Shown here: positions 17,030-26,023 of the stretch, piece after piece
Layout: the number at the start of each line of letters is the position of its first letter
Position numbering within the stretch: position 1 is the first letter of the stretch
Assembly: GCA_965116245.1 (NCBI GenBank)
Contig: OZ220497.1
Span: 310,001-374,000 of the forward strand
Source: Poriferisodalis sp965116245
GTDB lineage: Bacteria > Actinomycetota > Acidimicrobiia > Acidimicrobiales > Poriferisodalaceae
DNA length: 64,000 nt
Direction of reading: 5' to 3'
The notes under the pieces: model-generated
What the model was told of the DNA's origin: nothing
The model's database searches: none
Seen by the model: the letters and a program-made list of their open reading frames with translations, nothing else
Position numbers and translations under genes: made by a program

Positions 17030-18643
17030 CTAACGCTGCCCGTCCGGTGGCCAGATCTCGGTGTCAGGATGCAGGCCGTACCATGCGAACCAGAACGATT
17101 GCGATGAAACGATGCGCGGCAGACTGGCGTTGATACCGCTGCGCCCGTCAAGCCCAACTACACGTAGCTCGTCGTGGCGAACGCCTTGAGGCGCTACCTC
17201 TACGCGGGCTCCATGACTCCATAGGTCGGTCGCCAAGCCTTCGACGTCGGCTGCGCTGTAGATCCGAGCACCGCCTGGGTTGGGAACGACTACGAGTGGC
17301 TCCGATCCGAGCACGTAAACGAATGGCTCTGAGCCTTCCAGCGCAGCTAACTCCAGCGCCAACGAGCGGCCACCACGGGCAACCGTGACTACCTGGTCCT
17401 TGAGCTTGAAGACATCGGGTGTGTCAAAGGTTGGAAACCACAAGTCCTCGCTGGAGTAGTAAGAACGGTACGCCGCACCCGGTGTGTAGTCGTAGGAAAT
17501 CGGCGGTCGCTCCGGAGTTTCGGGGAAGAACGTTGGCTTAGGTGTGGCGAGGGTGAAGGTGTTGGGATGGTCGGCCAGCCAATCCGACCAGCGCACGGTG
17601 GCTACCGGAAACTGCTCGAGCTTGGTTCCGGCCAGCGGACCAGCGAACGCGGTGCCCGAGAGGTGATTCCACAGGCTCTCGGTTTCGTTGTCGATCATTA
17701 TCTTGTTTGAGTCCATCAGGAGCCCGGATGTCTGGAACGTCAGCACATCGCCGTTCGGCAGTCGGCGGTCAAACATGAGCGCCGTCAGACACAGCGTGCA
17801 GTAGCCCAGCGCGACGGGTATGTCGCCAACCACGTCGTTCGCAAGTTCGTGGCGTGCCAGGAACCGCACCGGGTACGCCCCCGCCTCACCGCCGATCACA
17901 AAGCCCAAAACCAGCTCCTCGGCAGTCATGAAGTCGGCTTCAGCAACAATCAGCCGATCCGGATCGTTTAACTCGGGGATGCCACCACGGCGCACGCCAC
18001 CCCATTGGATCGCCCCGAGAGTGATTCGGTCACTGACCTGCGACAGCAGTTTCTCGTATTGGGCATCCACCTCGCCGTATAGCTTCTGCTTCCACGTTTC
18101 GTAACCGTCCCCAGGGTCCATACCGGCCGTGCGGTACCAAGAGCCGTAGCGAACGTAGTCAGTGCTGAAGTCGCCGGAACTCTCGATACCCGTGAGTGTC
18201 TGAAGCGCCCTCATCGACGCTGCATGAACATCGCTTGCGCCGCCTAAACGCAGTGTGTCCAGGAGCCAAGCAACCCACCGCTGATCGCCGCTCAACCCCA
18301 TCTCTGCTGAGATGTTCCCAGCGAACACAGTATTGGGCCGTTCCAGGAACTCGTCAATCTTCTCCAGCAGCGCCAGCTCCAGAAACGGCCGACCATCGGC
18401 GGTGCCAGGAAAGAACGTCTCTGTCGTCGGAGGAGTCGAAGTAGTCGGCGGAGGCTGAGATGTCGTAGTAAACGTGCTGCCCAATGTCGTTGAATGTTGC
18501 GTCCGCCCAGCGCCAACATCGTCGGCTGCGGTTGCTGTTGCCGTAATAGGCACTGTCGTTCTGGTTGCGGTTAACTGCGTTGTTGACGTGCAAGCCATCG
18601 CAAGCAGGTTCAAGACCAGTAGCAAGCTAGTCAGCAATCGCAT
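17030..18643 (-). CDS. DUF3179-domain lipoprotein
   Basis: A 537-residue exported protein. The N-terminus MRLLTSLLLVLNLLAMAC is a lipoprotein signal with Cys18 in an LAMAC lipobox, and this decides the ATG at 18643 over an earlier in-frame start. A Thr/Pro-rich tether of about 75 residues follows. The C-terminal two thirds match DUF3179, with GYCTLCLTALMFDRR, then NKIMIDNETESLWNHLSG and later GGRSLAL. The close Cys pair in YCTLC looks like a metal or redox site, but no function is established for the family. It is transcribed away from the secreted zincin pair, with roughly 165 bp between them for divergent promoters. Confidence 0.85.
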   Translation of the reverse strand: MRLLTSLLLVLNLLAMACTSTTQLTATRTTVPITATATAADDVGAGRTQHSTTLGSTFTTTSQPPPTTSTPPTTETFFPGTADGRPFLELALLEKIDEFLERPNTVFAGNISAEMGLSGDQRWVAWLLDTLRLGGASDVHAASMRALQTLTGIESSGDFSTDYVRYGSWYRTAGMDPGDGYETWKQKLYGEVDAQYEKLLSQVSDRITLGAIQWGGVRRGGIPELNDPDRLIVAEADFMTAEELVLGFVIGGEAGAYPVRFLARHELANDVVGDIPVALGYCTLCLTALMFDRRLPNGDVLTFQTSGLLMDSNKIMIDNETESLWNHLSGTAFAGPLAGTKLEQFPVATVRWSDWLADHPNTFTLATPKPTFFPETPERPPISYDYTPGAAYRSYYSSEDLWFPTFDTPDVFKLKDQVVTVARGGRSLALELAALEGSEPFVYVLGSEPLVVVPNPGGARIYSAADVEGLATDLWSHGARVEVAPQGVRHDELRVVGLDGRSGINASLPRIVSSQSFWFAWYGLHPDTEIWPPDGQR

Positions 18644-18810
18644 ACGACTACGGAGCCTACGACAAACCCCGGCACCCAAGGGCTCGCCCCAGTTTACGCG
18701 AAGAGCCAAACGTCCTACTCCACCGCCGCAGACAAGTAAACGGTGCAGTCAAGAAATCTTGATACCATCCGGCCCCGTTCATAGGGTTCGCTGCCGAAAG
18801 GCGACTGGCT

Positions 18811-19722
18811 ATGGTGCCGTTTACTCATCTGCTGATGCTAATTGTAGCTTTTCTCGGAGCGAATCTCAGTGGCACCCGGATGGACATTGAGCCTCGCCAT
18901 GGGGACCCGGACCGCGTGGCTCCTTTCTGTACGGGCTACGACGGCAGTGACTTTCACCACAATTATGCGAAGGAACAAGAGTGGTATAGGTGGGAGCAGT
19001 GCCTACTAAAGGACGCCGAGGGTAATTCCCTCAAGAACGATGACTATCTGCTTAGCAAGGAAGAAGCACAAGCGCTAGTTGAGGAAGTCTGGGAAAACTA
19101 CATGCCGTGGATACAACAAGAGGTAAGACGTAAAGCATTCTGGCCCAAAGCTCCGGACAACCTAGATGGTGAGTGGCTCCAATTAGTTGTTCCCGAAAAC
19201 TGGGCACCAAAAGTGCCCATGATTCACACTGGCCGCAAACAAATTTTGGAACACTGTGGTTCGGATGTAAGAGGTTGTAGCAGTGAAGGCGGTTTGTTTT
19301 ATGACCTAAGTACGGCTTGGCGGCTTGGTAGATCTGTGTGGTGGACTTCGGACAGCTCCTATGACGAGTATCGGACCGAGATTGTAAGGCTATCACAGCC
19401 CAATCCACAACGGATTGTTACGCATAATCGGAATCGGTTTGTGCTACTACATGAACTGGCTCACACCATTAACTTCTGGCAGTTCACGTTTGACCTATGG
19501 CACTTCTGGTTGGAGCAAGACGAACGATCACCTGTTGAACACGAAGAGCACTACCGCACACATGGCCACGAACATGATTTCAAGTGTCTCGCTCTCGATC
19601 TCTATAACGACTATGGTGGCGATATCGCCGATGTGGTGCCGGGTTGGGACGAATCGTACTCGCAACTGAATCGGCTGTGTCAGATCATCGCACCCGGCTA
19701 CGCCCAACCAAATTTGGACTAA
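18811..19722 (+). CDS. Secreted zincin-like metallopeptidase
   Basis: A 303-residue protein with a hydrophobic export signal (FTHLLMLIVAFLGANLS). Residues 214-218 read HELAH, the HExxH zinc and catalytic site of zincins. About 33 residues later HGHEHDF (251-257) can supply the third zinc ligand in the manner of HG.xF families, followed by a helix LALDLYNDY. Six Cys (40, 64, 149, 156, 259, 290) are all kept in the downstream paralogue, suggesting disulfides outside the cytoplasm. The family is not recognised beyond the fold-level motif. The start at 18811 is fixed by the signal peptide and matches the paralogue's start. Two codons after the signal, both proteins are acidic. Confidence 0.7.
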   Translation: MVPFTHLLMLIVAFLGANLSGTRMDIEPRHGDPDRVAPFCTGYDGSDFHHNYAKEQEWYRWEQCLLKDAEGNSLKNDDYLLSKEEAQALVEEVWENYMPWIQQEVRRKAFWPKAPDNLDGEWLQLVVPENWAPKVPMIHTGRKQILEHCGSDVRGCSSEGGLFYDLSTAWRLGRSVWWTSDSSYDEYRTEIVRLSQPNPQRIVTHNRNRFVLLHELAHTINFWQFTFDLWHFWLEQDERSPVEHEEHYRTHGHEHDFKCLALDLYNDYGGDIADVVPGWDESYSQLNRLCQIIAPGYAQPNLD

Positions 19723-19824
19723 GGCAGTGCGAAGGTTAGCGACAGTGCTCGTGATGGCCAAGCTCTGCCCACGCTGCAATCCGAAGGCTATGCGCCCCTT
19801 CTCTGCATATACGAGGAGACTGAA

Positions 19825-20718
19825 ATGATTCTATTCACTCAGCTCGTGATGCTCATAGCAGCATTCTTCGGAGCGAATCTCAGTAATACCCAGATGGATC
19901 TTGAATCGCAGTATATTGACCCGGACATCATTAGTCTCTATTGCAGTGGCTACGACTCGGATGCCGACGACTTCCACAACAATTTTCAGGTCGACTCGTA
20001 TGCATGGCAGGCATGTTTACTGCGGGACGCAAATGGCGAACGAGTTGACCAGAATGATGCATATCTTCTAGACAAGGACGAAGCCAAAACGCTGGTTGAG
20101 GAGGTCTGGGCCGATTACACGCCGTGGATGCGCGACCAATTCGCCCGCAAACTGATCTTCTCGGAAGCTGAAGTCAAGAAGGATCAGCGCTTCTATAAGC
20201 TGTTGCTGGCCGAAGATTGGTCACCGCGGGTGCCATTGATTAACCGAGGAAATAAGAAGATAGCTGAACACTGCACCGACTCGGACTTCGGGTGCGTCCT
20301 ACCGCCAGACCTTGATGTCCATAGAGGCAAACGGTTAGGTAGGTCAGTGTGGTGGCGGACAACGACCGGTCCAGACAGCCACCCGTCCTGGTCAGCTAAA
20401 CTAAAATACGCGAGCCCAGCGCGTATCGTACTGCATAAGCAAAACTTGTTTCAGGTTCTCGACCGTCTGGCGTGGCAAATCAATTGGTGGCGGTCATTTC
20501 AGTGGGACGACACGGAGGCTACGACAGAGCCACGGGTAGGCAATTTTTGGGGGGATAGCATCGCATATCGATGTCTCGTTCTAGACTTGTATAACAATTA
20601 TATCGAAGACCCCACGAAAATAATTCCTCAATGGCGGGAATCTTATGCCGAGCTTCATCGGCTTTGCAAGATCACCGCCCCCGGCTACGCCCAACCCGTC
20701 ACCGACCGAGACGACTGA
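19825..20718 (+). CDS. Secreted paralogue with lost zinc-protease motif
   Basis: A 297-residue tandem duplicate of the preceding gene, alike along its whole length: same signal (LVMLIAAFFGANLS), same YLLDKDEAKTLVEEVW block, same LGRSVWW, same end APGYAQP. At the active site HELAH has become DRLAW (213-217), and the HG.H.HDF ligand region is shortened and reads FWGDSIAYR. Both zinc positions are therefore gone while all six Cys and the flanking helices (LVLDLYNNY) are kept. The frame is intact, which argues for selection on a non-catalytic role such as an inhibitor, chaperone or partner of the active copy. The start has an upstream GAGGAGACTGAA that serves as ribosome site. Confidence 0.7.
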   Translation: MILFTQLVMLIAAFFGANLSNTQMDLESQYIDPDIISLYCSGYDSDADDFHNNFQVDSYAWQACLLRDANGERVDQNDAYLLDKDEAKTLVEEVWADYTPWMRDQFARKLIFSEAEVKKDQRFYKLLLAEDWSPRVPLINRGNKKIAEHCTDSDFGCVLPPDLDVHRGKRLGRSVWWRTTTGPDSHPSWSAKLKYASPARIVLHKQNLFQVLDRLAWQINWWRSFQWDDTEATTEPRVGNFWGDSIAYRCLVLDLYNNYIEDPTKIIPQWRESYAELHRLCKITAPGYAQPVTDRDD

Positions 20719-20874
20719 ACTAGCCCGACCTCAGCCAAGTACCGCAGAAAGTACCAATGATACATACGACAAGGTGGCAAAGCGGGCAGGTCGGGGCAAA
20801 GCACCTTGGCGTCGATCAGGCCAGCAATCCAAGTTCCCAGATAAAGCGAAGGGTATTGTTTAAGGGGCCATAAC

Positions 20875-21786
20875 ATGTCCGGTAACAGCGACATAGCCAG
20901 CAGCGCTAGCCAAGATCGGTCTGGCGTTAGGGAAATCCCGGACAATCCTGCGGGCTACGTCTGCCTGACTTTTGATTTCGATGGTCCGTCGCTGTGGTTG
21001 GCACGTCGTCAGACGACACCTACACCGGTCTCACGAGGCGAGTTCGGTGCGGTGGCGGTTCCGCGCATCTTGAGGCTCTTGGAACGCCACAACATTCCCT
21101 GCACATTCTTCATCCCAGGCCACACAATCGACACCTACCCCGACACTGCCCGCATGATCGTAGACGCCGGATGCGAAGTCGGGCTGCACGGGTACGCGCA
21201 CGAGTACGGCCCTCGCCTCAGCGAAGAAGAAGAACGCACCATCCTGGATCGCACCTTCGCCCAGCTCAACTCGCTCACCGGAGCGCCGCCCAAGGGCTAC
21301 CGAGCGCCGTCGGGAGACATCAATCCATGGACTATTGACTTGCTGATTGAGTACGGCCTCAGCTACGACTCGTCGCTCATGGGCCACGACTACTCGCCCT
21401 ACTGGCTACGCAGCGGCGACAAATTGCATACAGATGGCCCGATCGAATTCGGCGCGCCGGTAGACCTAGTTGAGTTGCCATTCAGTTGGCATCTAGACGA
21501 TTACGTACATCTAGAGTTCGTTACGTTCAAGAACACAGCTCTGCCAGGCCTTCAGAATCCTGCCACCATGTTCAACACGTTTTTATCGGACGTGAAATGG
21601 ATGGTCCGCGAAGTGTGCCACGGCGTATGCACCGTGACGTTCCACCCTCAGGCGATTGGGCGAGGCGGACGCTTGTACGAAATGGAACGCTGGATAGAGC
21701 AGATGAACGACCTAGGCGTCAACTACACCCGAATGTGCGATGTTGCTGAAGCATGGCGTGCTGGCCGCCAACTCGGTCTGGAGTAA
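20875..21786 (+). CDS. Polysaccharide deacetylase family protein
   Basis: A 303-residue NodB-fold hydrolase. Motif 1 is LTFDFDGPS, the metal-binding pair being HGYAH in motif 2 (GLHGYAHEYG). Motif 3 is YRAPSGD and the late catalytic His sits in VTFHPQAIGR. The FDFDG form and the FSWHLDD region put it near the PuuE/HP0310-like branch rather than classical chitin deacetylases. That branch includes peptidoglycan-type deacetylases and allantoinases, so the substrate may be a glycan or a cyclic amide. No signal peptide is visible, so it is probably cytoplasmic. The ATG at 20875 follows AAGGGGCC. A strong hairpin follows the gene and separates it from the convergent transporter operon. Confidence 0.85.
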   Translation: MSGNSDIASSASQDRSGVREIPDNPAGYVCLTFDFDGPSLWLARRQTTPTPVSRGEFGAVAVPRILRLLERHNIPCTFFIPGHTIDTYPDTARMIVDAGCEVGLHGYAHEYGPRLSEEEERTILDRTFAQLNSLTGAPPKGYRAPSGDINPWTIDLLIEYGLSYDSSLMGHDYSPYWLRSGDKLHTDGPIEFGAPVDLVELPFSWHLDDYVHLEFVTFKNTALPGLQNPATMFNTFLSDVKWMVREVCHGVCTVTFHPQAIGRGGRLYEMERWIEQMNDLGVNYTRMCDVAEAWRAGRQLGLE

Positions 21787-21832
21787 GCCAACGTCCCGAT
21801 CTGGTTTCCGCAAACGAAACGCACAAGACGCG

Positions 21833-21866
21833 AAAGGGCCGACGGGTGAATGCCCGTCGGCCCTTT
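21833..21866. terminator. Strong hairpin between convergent operons
   Basis: Perfect 14-bp arms AAAGGGCCGACGGG (21833-21846) and CCCGTCGGCCCTTT (21853-21866) with a 6-nt loop. The A and T runs at the stem base can act as U-tracts in both directions. It sits between the deacetylase stop and the receptor-gene stop on the other strand, so a bidirectional terminator is likely. Confidence 0.8.
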
Positions 21867-21870
21867 GCGC

Positions 21871-21887
21871 GCTGACCTCAGGTCAGC
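21871..21887. terminator. Second small inverted repeat next to the terminator
   Basis: GCTGACC (21871-21877) and GGTCAGC (21881-21887) with a 3-nt loop. It lies 16 bp past the end of the minus-strand receptor gene and may reinforce termination there. No T-run follows. Confidence 0.4.
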
Positions 21888-21902
21888 ACGAATCACTCAA
21901 GT

Positions 21903-23630
21903 TCAGCGACAGCCGCCGTTGTCCTTGTCCCAGGCACAGTTTGAGGAGTTACCGTTGACATCCACGATGTCACCAACAATGTTCCACGACTGGGCCTCAT
22001 AGTCAAATTGACTGAAGTCCGAGCCTTCAATGAAGTACGCATCAGCGGCGCCGTTGAACTCAGCGTTGATACCGTCCAACATCATCGGGTGATAGATGCT
22101 CAGCGACCTCACAGCCAGGATGAAGTTTGTCCGGTTCAGTCCTCCCGGCAGCTCAGACGCAATCCGCAGTGCCTCCACATATGGATAGCCGAACATATAG
22201 CCGGTACCGTTCAGAGAGTTCTTCGGGTCTAGACCGCCAGCGTCAAGATTAGAGTTCAGCCACGAGATAAACGGCTCATCGGCGTAATTCGGATCGGTGG
22301 TATCCTTGGCACCACCGCCGACAATCCACCAGCCATCAGCAGCTTCCTCAGCTGGGGCCATATAGTTCGCCACCGCCTTACAGACCGACGGCGTAAACAA
22401 AGCACCACCACGGTCATTGATGTCGTCAATCAAACCATTCGCACCAGCCTCTTGGATGGCACTCAAACATGGCGCACCGGCGGTCATTGAAATGAACACG
22501 TCGGGGCCCTCGGCCCTAATGGTTGTCATCTCGTTGGTCAGTGTCGGAGCTGCCGGGTCATGACGCACAGGCTTGAACTCGCTCACCACATCCGGGTTGG
22601 CATGAGCCCATTCTTCAAAGCCTAATTCGTAGGCCAGACCGAAGTCGTTGTCCATCACTAGGCCAGCAACCTTGACTGGCAACTTGTCAGCCAGGTTCTG
22701 CTTGATCCACGCTCCCCACAGGATGGACTCGGTGGAGTACGACATTTGCAAGCCTGTAGTCCACGGATGAACAACAGGGTCACCCCATGCAGGGTGGCCA
22801 GTCATCACGAATGGCTGCGGAATGCACTCAGCGTTGAGTGTGTCGTACACGGCCAGCGTGTTCGGAGAGCCCAACGTCAAGATAGCGAACACGTTCTCAG
22901 ATTCAATGAGCTCGTCAACGAACTCGATTGTCTGCGCGGCCACGTAGGCGTCGTCCTTGACGAGCAGCTCCAGCTCGCGCGGCTCCCCATTGACCATGAT
23001 CGGATCGTTCTCGTCAACCCAAGCCAAGTAGTTGTCCCAGCCATTGGCGATGGCACCGTAAGCAGCCAGCGTTCCTGACTGCGCCGTGGTGTGACCGATA
23101 CGGATCTGAGTCTCAGTGATACCGCCGGTGTTTGACCAGTCTGCAGGACACTCGCTCATGTCAATCTCAAAACCAGCCGGGCCGCGCAATATATTGTCGT
23201 CTCCCACGCCAAAGTCGCCGGAGTCAATCCCCGCAGTGAGCATCGCGACAGTGTCAGCACGACGAGCAGCATTCTCAGCCAAGATGCCTTCAAGAGTGGA
23301 ACGATCGTACTCTTCCATCGTGTCTTCTTCGTCGGGCATCTCGTCTTCGGGCATCTCGTCTTCATCTTCACCAGCGACAGCCTGCTCAATGACGTCCTCG
23401 TCGGCAGCGCCGCCGAGTGAGGATTGCTCTCCCCCGCCCTCACCCTCACCGTCTTCGACTTCTTCCATGTCGTCGTCATCATCATCGGTCGTAGCAGCGG
23501 TTGTCTCCGTCTCCGTCTGTGCTCCACCACCGTCAGCGTCTGTATCGTCGCTGTCGCCGCCACACGCAGCGGCGATGAGCGAGAAGGCAAATAGCAGCGC
23601 TAGCAATCTCCACAATCGACTCTTGGTCAT
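21903..23630 (-). CDS. Branched-chain-amino-acid-type ABC receptor lipoprotein
   Basis: A 575-residue type I periplasmic-binding-fold protein with lipobox SLIAAAC (Cys23). Residues about 26-109 are a very acidic tether, with runs of Asp and Glu and two copies of EDEMP. The LivK-like domain starts near residue 140 (TQIRIGHTTAQSGTLAAYG), with later family blocks such as NVFAILTLGSPNTLAVYD, FVMTGHPAWGDP and a C-terminal disulfide-type Cys pair. The ATG at 23630 is firmly set by AAGGAG 8 nt upstream and by the signal. It is the last gene of the seven-gene transporter operon, an unusual place for the receptor, but the strong ribosome site would allow high expression. Substrate could be amino acids, amides or urea. 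Confidence 0.88.
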   Translation of the reverse strand: MTKSRLWRLLALLFAFSLIAAACGGDSDDTDADGGGAQTETETTAATTDDDDDDMEEVEDGEGEGGGEQSSLGGAADEDVIEQAVAGEDEDEMPEDEMPDEEDTMEEYDRSTLEGILAENAARRADTVAMLTAGIDSGDFGVGDDNILRGPAGFEIDMSECPADWSNTGGITETQIRIGHTTAQSGTLAAYGAIANGWDNYLAWVDENDPIMVNGEPRELELLVKDDAYVAAQTIEFVDELIESENVFAILTLGSPNTLAVYDTLNAECIPQPFVMTGHPAWGDPVVHPWTTGLQMSYSTESILWGAWIKQNLADKLPVKVAGLVMDNDFGLAYELGFEEWAHANPDVVSEFKPVRHDPAAPTLTNEMTTIRAEGPDVFISMTAGAPCLSAIQEAGANGLIDDINDRGGALFTPSVCKAVANYMAPAEEAADGWWIVGGGAKDTTDPNYADEPFISWLNSNLDAGGLDPKNSLNGTGYMFGYPYVEALRIASELPGGLNRTNFILAVRSLSIYHPMMLDGINAEFNGAADAYFIEGSDFSQFDYEAQSWNIVGDIVDVNGNSSNCAWDKDNGGCR

Positions 23631-23764
23631 GTCATTATCTCCTTGTTGGTGAACAATGTTGTCGCCGAAGCTCCCTCCCAGGGACCTGCAGCATCTGCAA
23701 AGACCTGCACCGGCGCGCCATGAGGCTAGCCCAGCCATTAGTAGGCACGCCGAGCTAGGTTGTG

Positions 23765-24988
23765 TCATTTTCGCGACGATCTCTTCCGCAAGCTCCGCTG
23801 TACGAACGCGCTGCGTTCCGGGCGGTGAATCCGTGCCACCCGTTGACCAACTAGTCCACGCGGAAACGCAAGTGTGAGCGCTATCAGCGCCGCTCCGAAT
23901 ATGAACCGCTCGTCATCAAGCAGGTCAAAGACTTGGCTCACCAATCCGAGGCCATCCACTTCGGCCAGGAATCGGCCGATCGCAGAAGCCGTTTCGCGGA
24001 TGGCGACACCTGCAACCGAACCCCAGATCGACCCGAGCCCACCGAGCACAGCTACGGCGTAAAGAACCAGAGACCGTTGCGCGGGGTAGGACTCCTGCGA
24101 TGCGAAGGGCACCAAGATGATGTTGAGCGCGCCAGCGAGTCCCGCCAGCGCTGCGCTTACAGCAAACGTACTGACTCGGGTGGCTACCAGATGGACGCCA
24201 TGCACCGCCGCCGCGGTGTCATCATCCCTGACAGCTCGCATGGCCCTGCCGGGCTGGCTGTGGATGAGGTTGTGGGTCAGCCATATGGCTGCACCCACTA
24301 TGGCCAAGCAGATCAAGTAGTGGTACAGCCCTTCCGCCCAGCGAGAACTGCCAAACCAAGCAGGCGGCGTGAGCTCGGCGCCCACGGGCCGGCCGCTGAC
24401 ACCTCCGGTCAATGCGGGGAAGCGCTTCGCCAACGGCTGGAACGCGACCGCCAACCCGAGGGTCACCAGCGCCAGATGGATCCCCTTGATACGGAGAGCT
24501 GGCAGACCGATCACGGCACCTGCAGCGCCAGCCACTGCGGCGCCCAGCAGAATTGAGACGGCCCACGGCAGCGCCAGATCGTCCACTGCATATGCGGCGC
24601 CAAACGCACCGACAGCTACGAAGACGCCGTGGCCGAGACTGATCATGCCCCCATAGCCGGTTGCTATGTTCACGCCCAACACTGCCAAGACCAGCACGAT
24701 GATCTCGGTGTTCTGGCGCAGCTCGGTGACCGAGCTGACAAGAGGCGTGACGATTATCCAAACGCACACAACCAGGATGGCGACGCATTTCAGCGGCCCC
24801 AGACGGCTGCGTCGACCGTCACTAGGTCCTAGCGGGACAGGTTCCGGGCGCGGTTGATGGGCCTCCGGCGACGGTGTCGGGGAGGTCGTCTCCCCCTCCG
24901 CAGCAAACAGCTCAAACACGCGGGAACCCGGACCGGCAATTGCTTCGCCCGGACGAGGCAACGGCGTCGGCCAGCTATCGTTGCTCAC
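23765..24988 (-). CDS. Branched-chain-type ABC permease, LivM-like (second copy)
   Basis: A 407-residue integral membrane protein with a long cytoplasmic Pro/Ser-rich N-terminal extension of about 65 residues before the first membrane helix. LivM hallmarks are present: ATGYGGMISLGHGVFVAVGAF, GLPALRIKGIHLALVTLG, and the cytoplasmic loop with QPGRAMRAVRDDDTAAAVHG that couples to the ATPases. The GTG start overlaps the stop of the LivH-like gene upstream by 4 nt. With that LivH it forms the second permease pair of the operon. It lacks the C-terminal extension of the first LivM copy. Confidence 0.88.
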   Translation of the reverse strand: MSNDSWPTPLPRPGEAIAGPGSRVFELFAAEGETTSPTPSPEAHQPRPEPVPLGPSDGRRSRLGPLKCVAILVVCVWIIVTPLVSSVTELRQNTEIIVLVLAVLGVNIATGYGGMISLGHGVFVAVGAFGAAYAVDDLALPWAVSILLGAAVAGAAGAVIGLPALRIKGIHLALVTLGLAVAFQPLAKRFPALTGGVSGRPVGAELTPPAWFGSSRWAEGLYHYLICLAIVGAAIWLTHNLIHSQPGRAMRAVRDDDTAAAVHGVHLVATRVSTFAVSAALAGLAGALNIILVPFASQESYPAQRSLVLYAVAVLGGLGSIWGSVAGVAIRETASAIGRFLAEVDGLGLVSQVFDLLDDERFIFGAALIALTLAFPRGLVGQRVARIHRPERSAFVQRSLRKRSSRK

Positions 24989-25929
24989 ACCCGCTCAACT
25001 TGCCGAGTGCCAAACAATCCGGCTGGACGCAGGATCAGCACTGCAACCATGGCGACGAGCGCTGGCAGCACGCTCAGCTCAAACCCGATGAACGGCACAT
25101 ACGCCGGGATCAGCGTTTGGCTCAGGCCGATCACCACACCGCCGATGAGTGCACCTTTCGGTGAGTCCAGCCCGCCGAGTGTCGCCGCAGCGAAGGCATA
25201 GACCAAGACTCGCACCATCATCGTCGGCTCCAGCAATACAGAGTTGGCACTTAGTGCCGCGGCGACCGCTCCCAGGCCCGCTGCTAAGGCCCAGCCGTAC
25301 ATCAACGTCCTGCCAGCACGGATGCCGTGAAGCTCAGCGGACTCGCGATCTATGGACACAGCCCGAAATGCAAGACCTGTGCGCGAATATCGTAGCAGCA
25401 CTACCAGCAACGTCACAAGCGCCATCAACGTGGCCCAAGCGCCAATCGTAGTAAAGCGCAGTCGGGCCCCGGCCAGGGCAACAAAATCATCCTTCGCGTC
25501 AGGGAAAATTGACGGGAAGAACCGAGGATTGGTTCCCCACCACTGCTCCGTAAGGGAGTTAATCGCCAGGAATAAGCCGATCGTGACGGTAACGACCGCC
25601 ACCTCCGATGCTTCCCTCAGTGGCCGAATGAGCACGCGTTCCGTGACTCCTCCGACAGTTATGCCCAACACGACCGCCCCGCCGATCGCCAGCGGAGTTG
25701 CCAGCGGAGCGCCTAGCCATGATGCCAGCCCTCCGCCAGTGACTCCCGGTACTGGCCCTACGAGCAGGACGAACGCTACGTATGCCGTGAACGTTGCCAT
25801 CTCTCCTTGTGCGAAGTTCAACAGCCCGGTCGCGCGGAAGATGATGACCAGCGCTAGAGCGAGCGAGGCGTAAATGGCGCTGTTGAGTAGTGCGTCAAAG
25901 ATCCGCTGCAACAGCAGAACCAGATCCAT
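24985..25929 (-). CDS. Branched-chain-type ABC permease, LivH-like (second copy)
   Basis: A 314-residue membrane protein with about eight predicted helices. It shows the LivH start signature (LLNSAIYASLALALVIIFRATGLLNFAQGEMATF), the coupling loop SRTGLAFRAVSIDRESAELHGI, and ATLGGLDSPKGALIGGVVIG. It ends in LRPAGLFGTRQVERV, nearly the same end as the first LivH copy (FRPAGLFGTRRIERV), which shows common descent. It is joined to LivM by a 4-nt overlap and separated from the upstream LivM by 94 bp. Confidence 0.88.
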   Translation of the reverse strand: MDLVLLLQRIFDALLNSAIYASLALALVIIFRATGLLNFAQGEMATFTAYVAFVLLVGPVPGVTGGGLASWLGAPLATPLAIGGAVVLGITVGGVTERVLIRPLREASEVAVVTVTIGLFLAINSLTEQWWGTNPRFFPSIFPDAKDDFVALAGARLRFTTIGAWATLMALVTLLVVLLRYSRTGLAFRAVSIDRESAELHGIRAGRTLMYGWALAAGLGAVAAALSANSVLLEPTMMVRVLVYAFAAATLGGLDSPKGALIGGVVIGLSQTLIPAYVPFIGFELSVLPALVAMVAVLILRPAGLFGTRQVERV

Positions 25930-26023
25930 CTCAACGTCTCAGTGTTCGTCGTATCGTGGCGTTAGCCTGGTCCGCCAGATGGGCCAATAGTATTCAGGCC
26001 AACTGGGGTCCGGCCGATTGCGG

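Noticed and set aside
20645..20863. Small open frame between the zincin paralogue and the deacetylase
   Set aside because: It starts inside the paralogue in another frame and has no ribosome site or conserved look.
23116..23652. Ser-rich plus-strand frame resembling a low-complexity surface protein
   Set aside because: It is the mirror of the acidic tether of the receptor lipoprotein, where Asp/Glu codons read backwards as Ser/Val.
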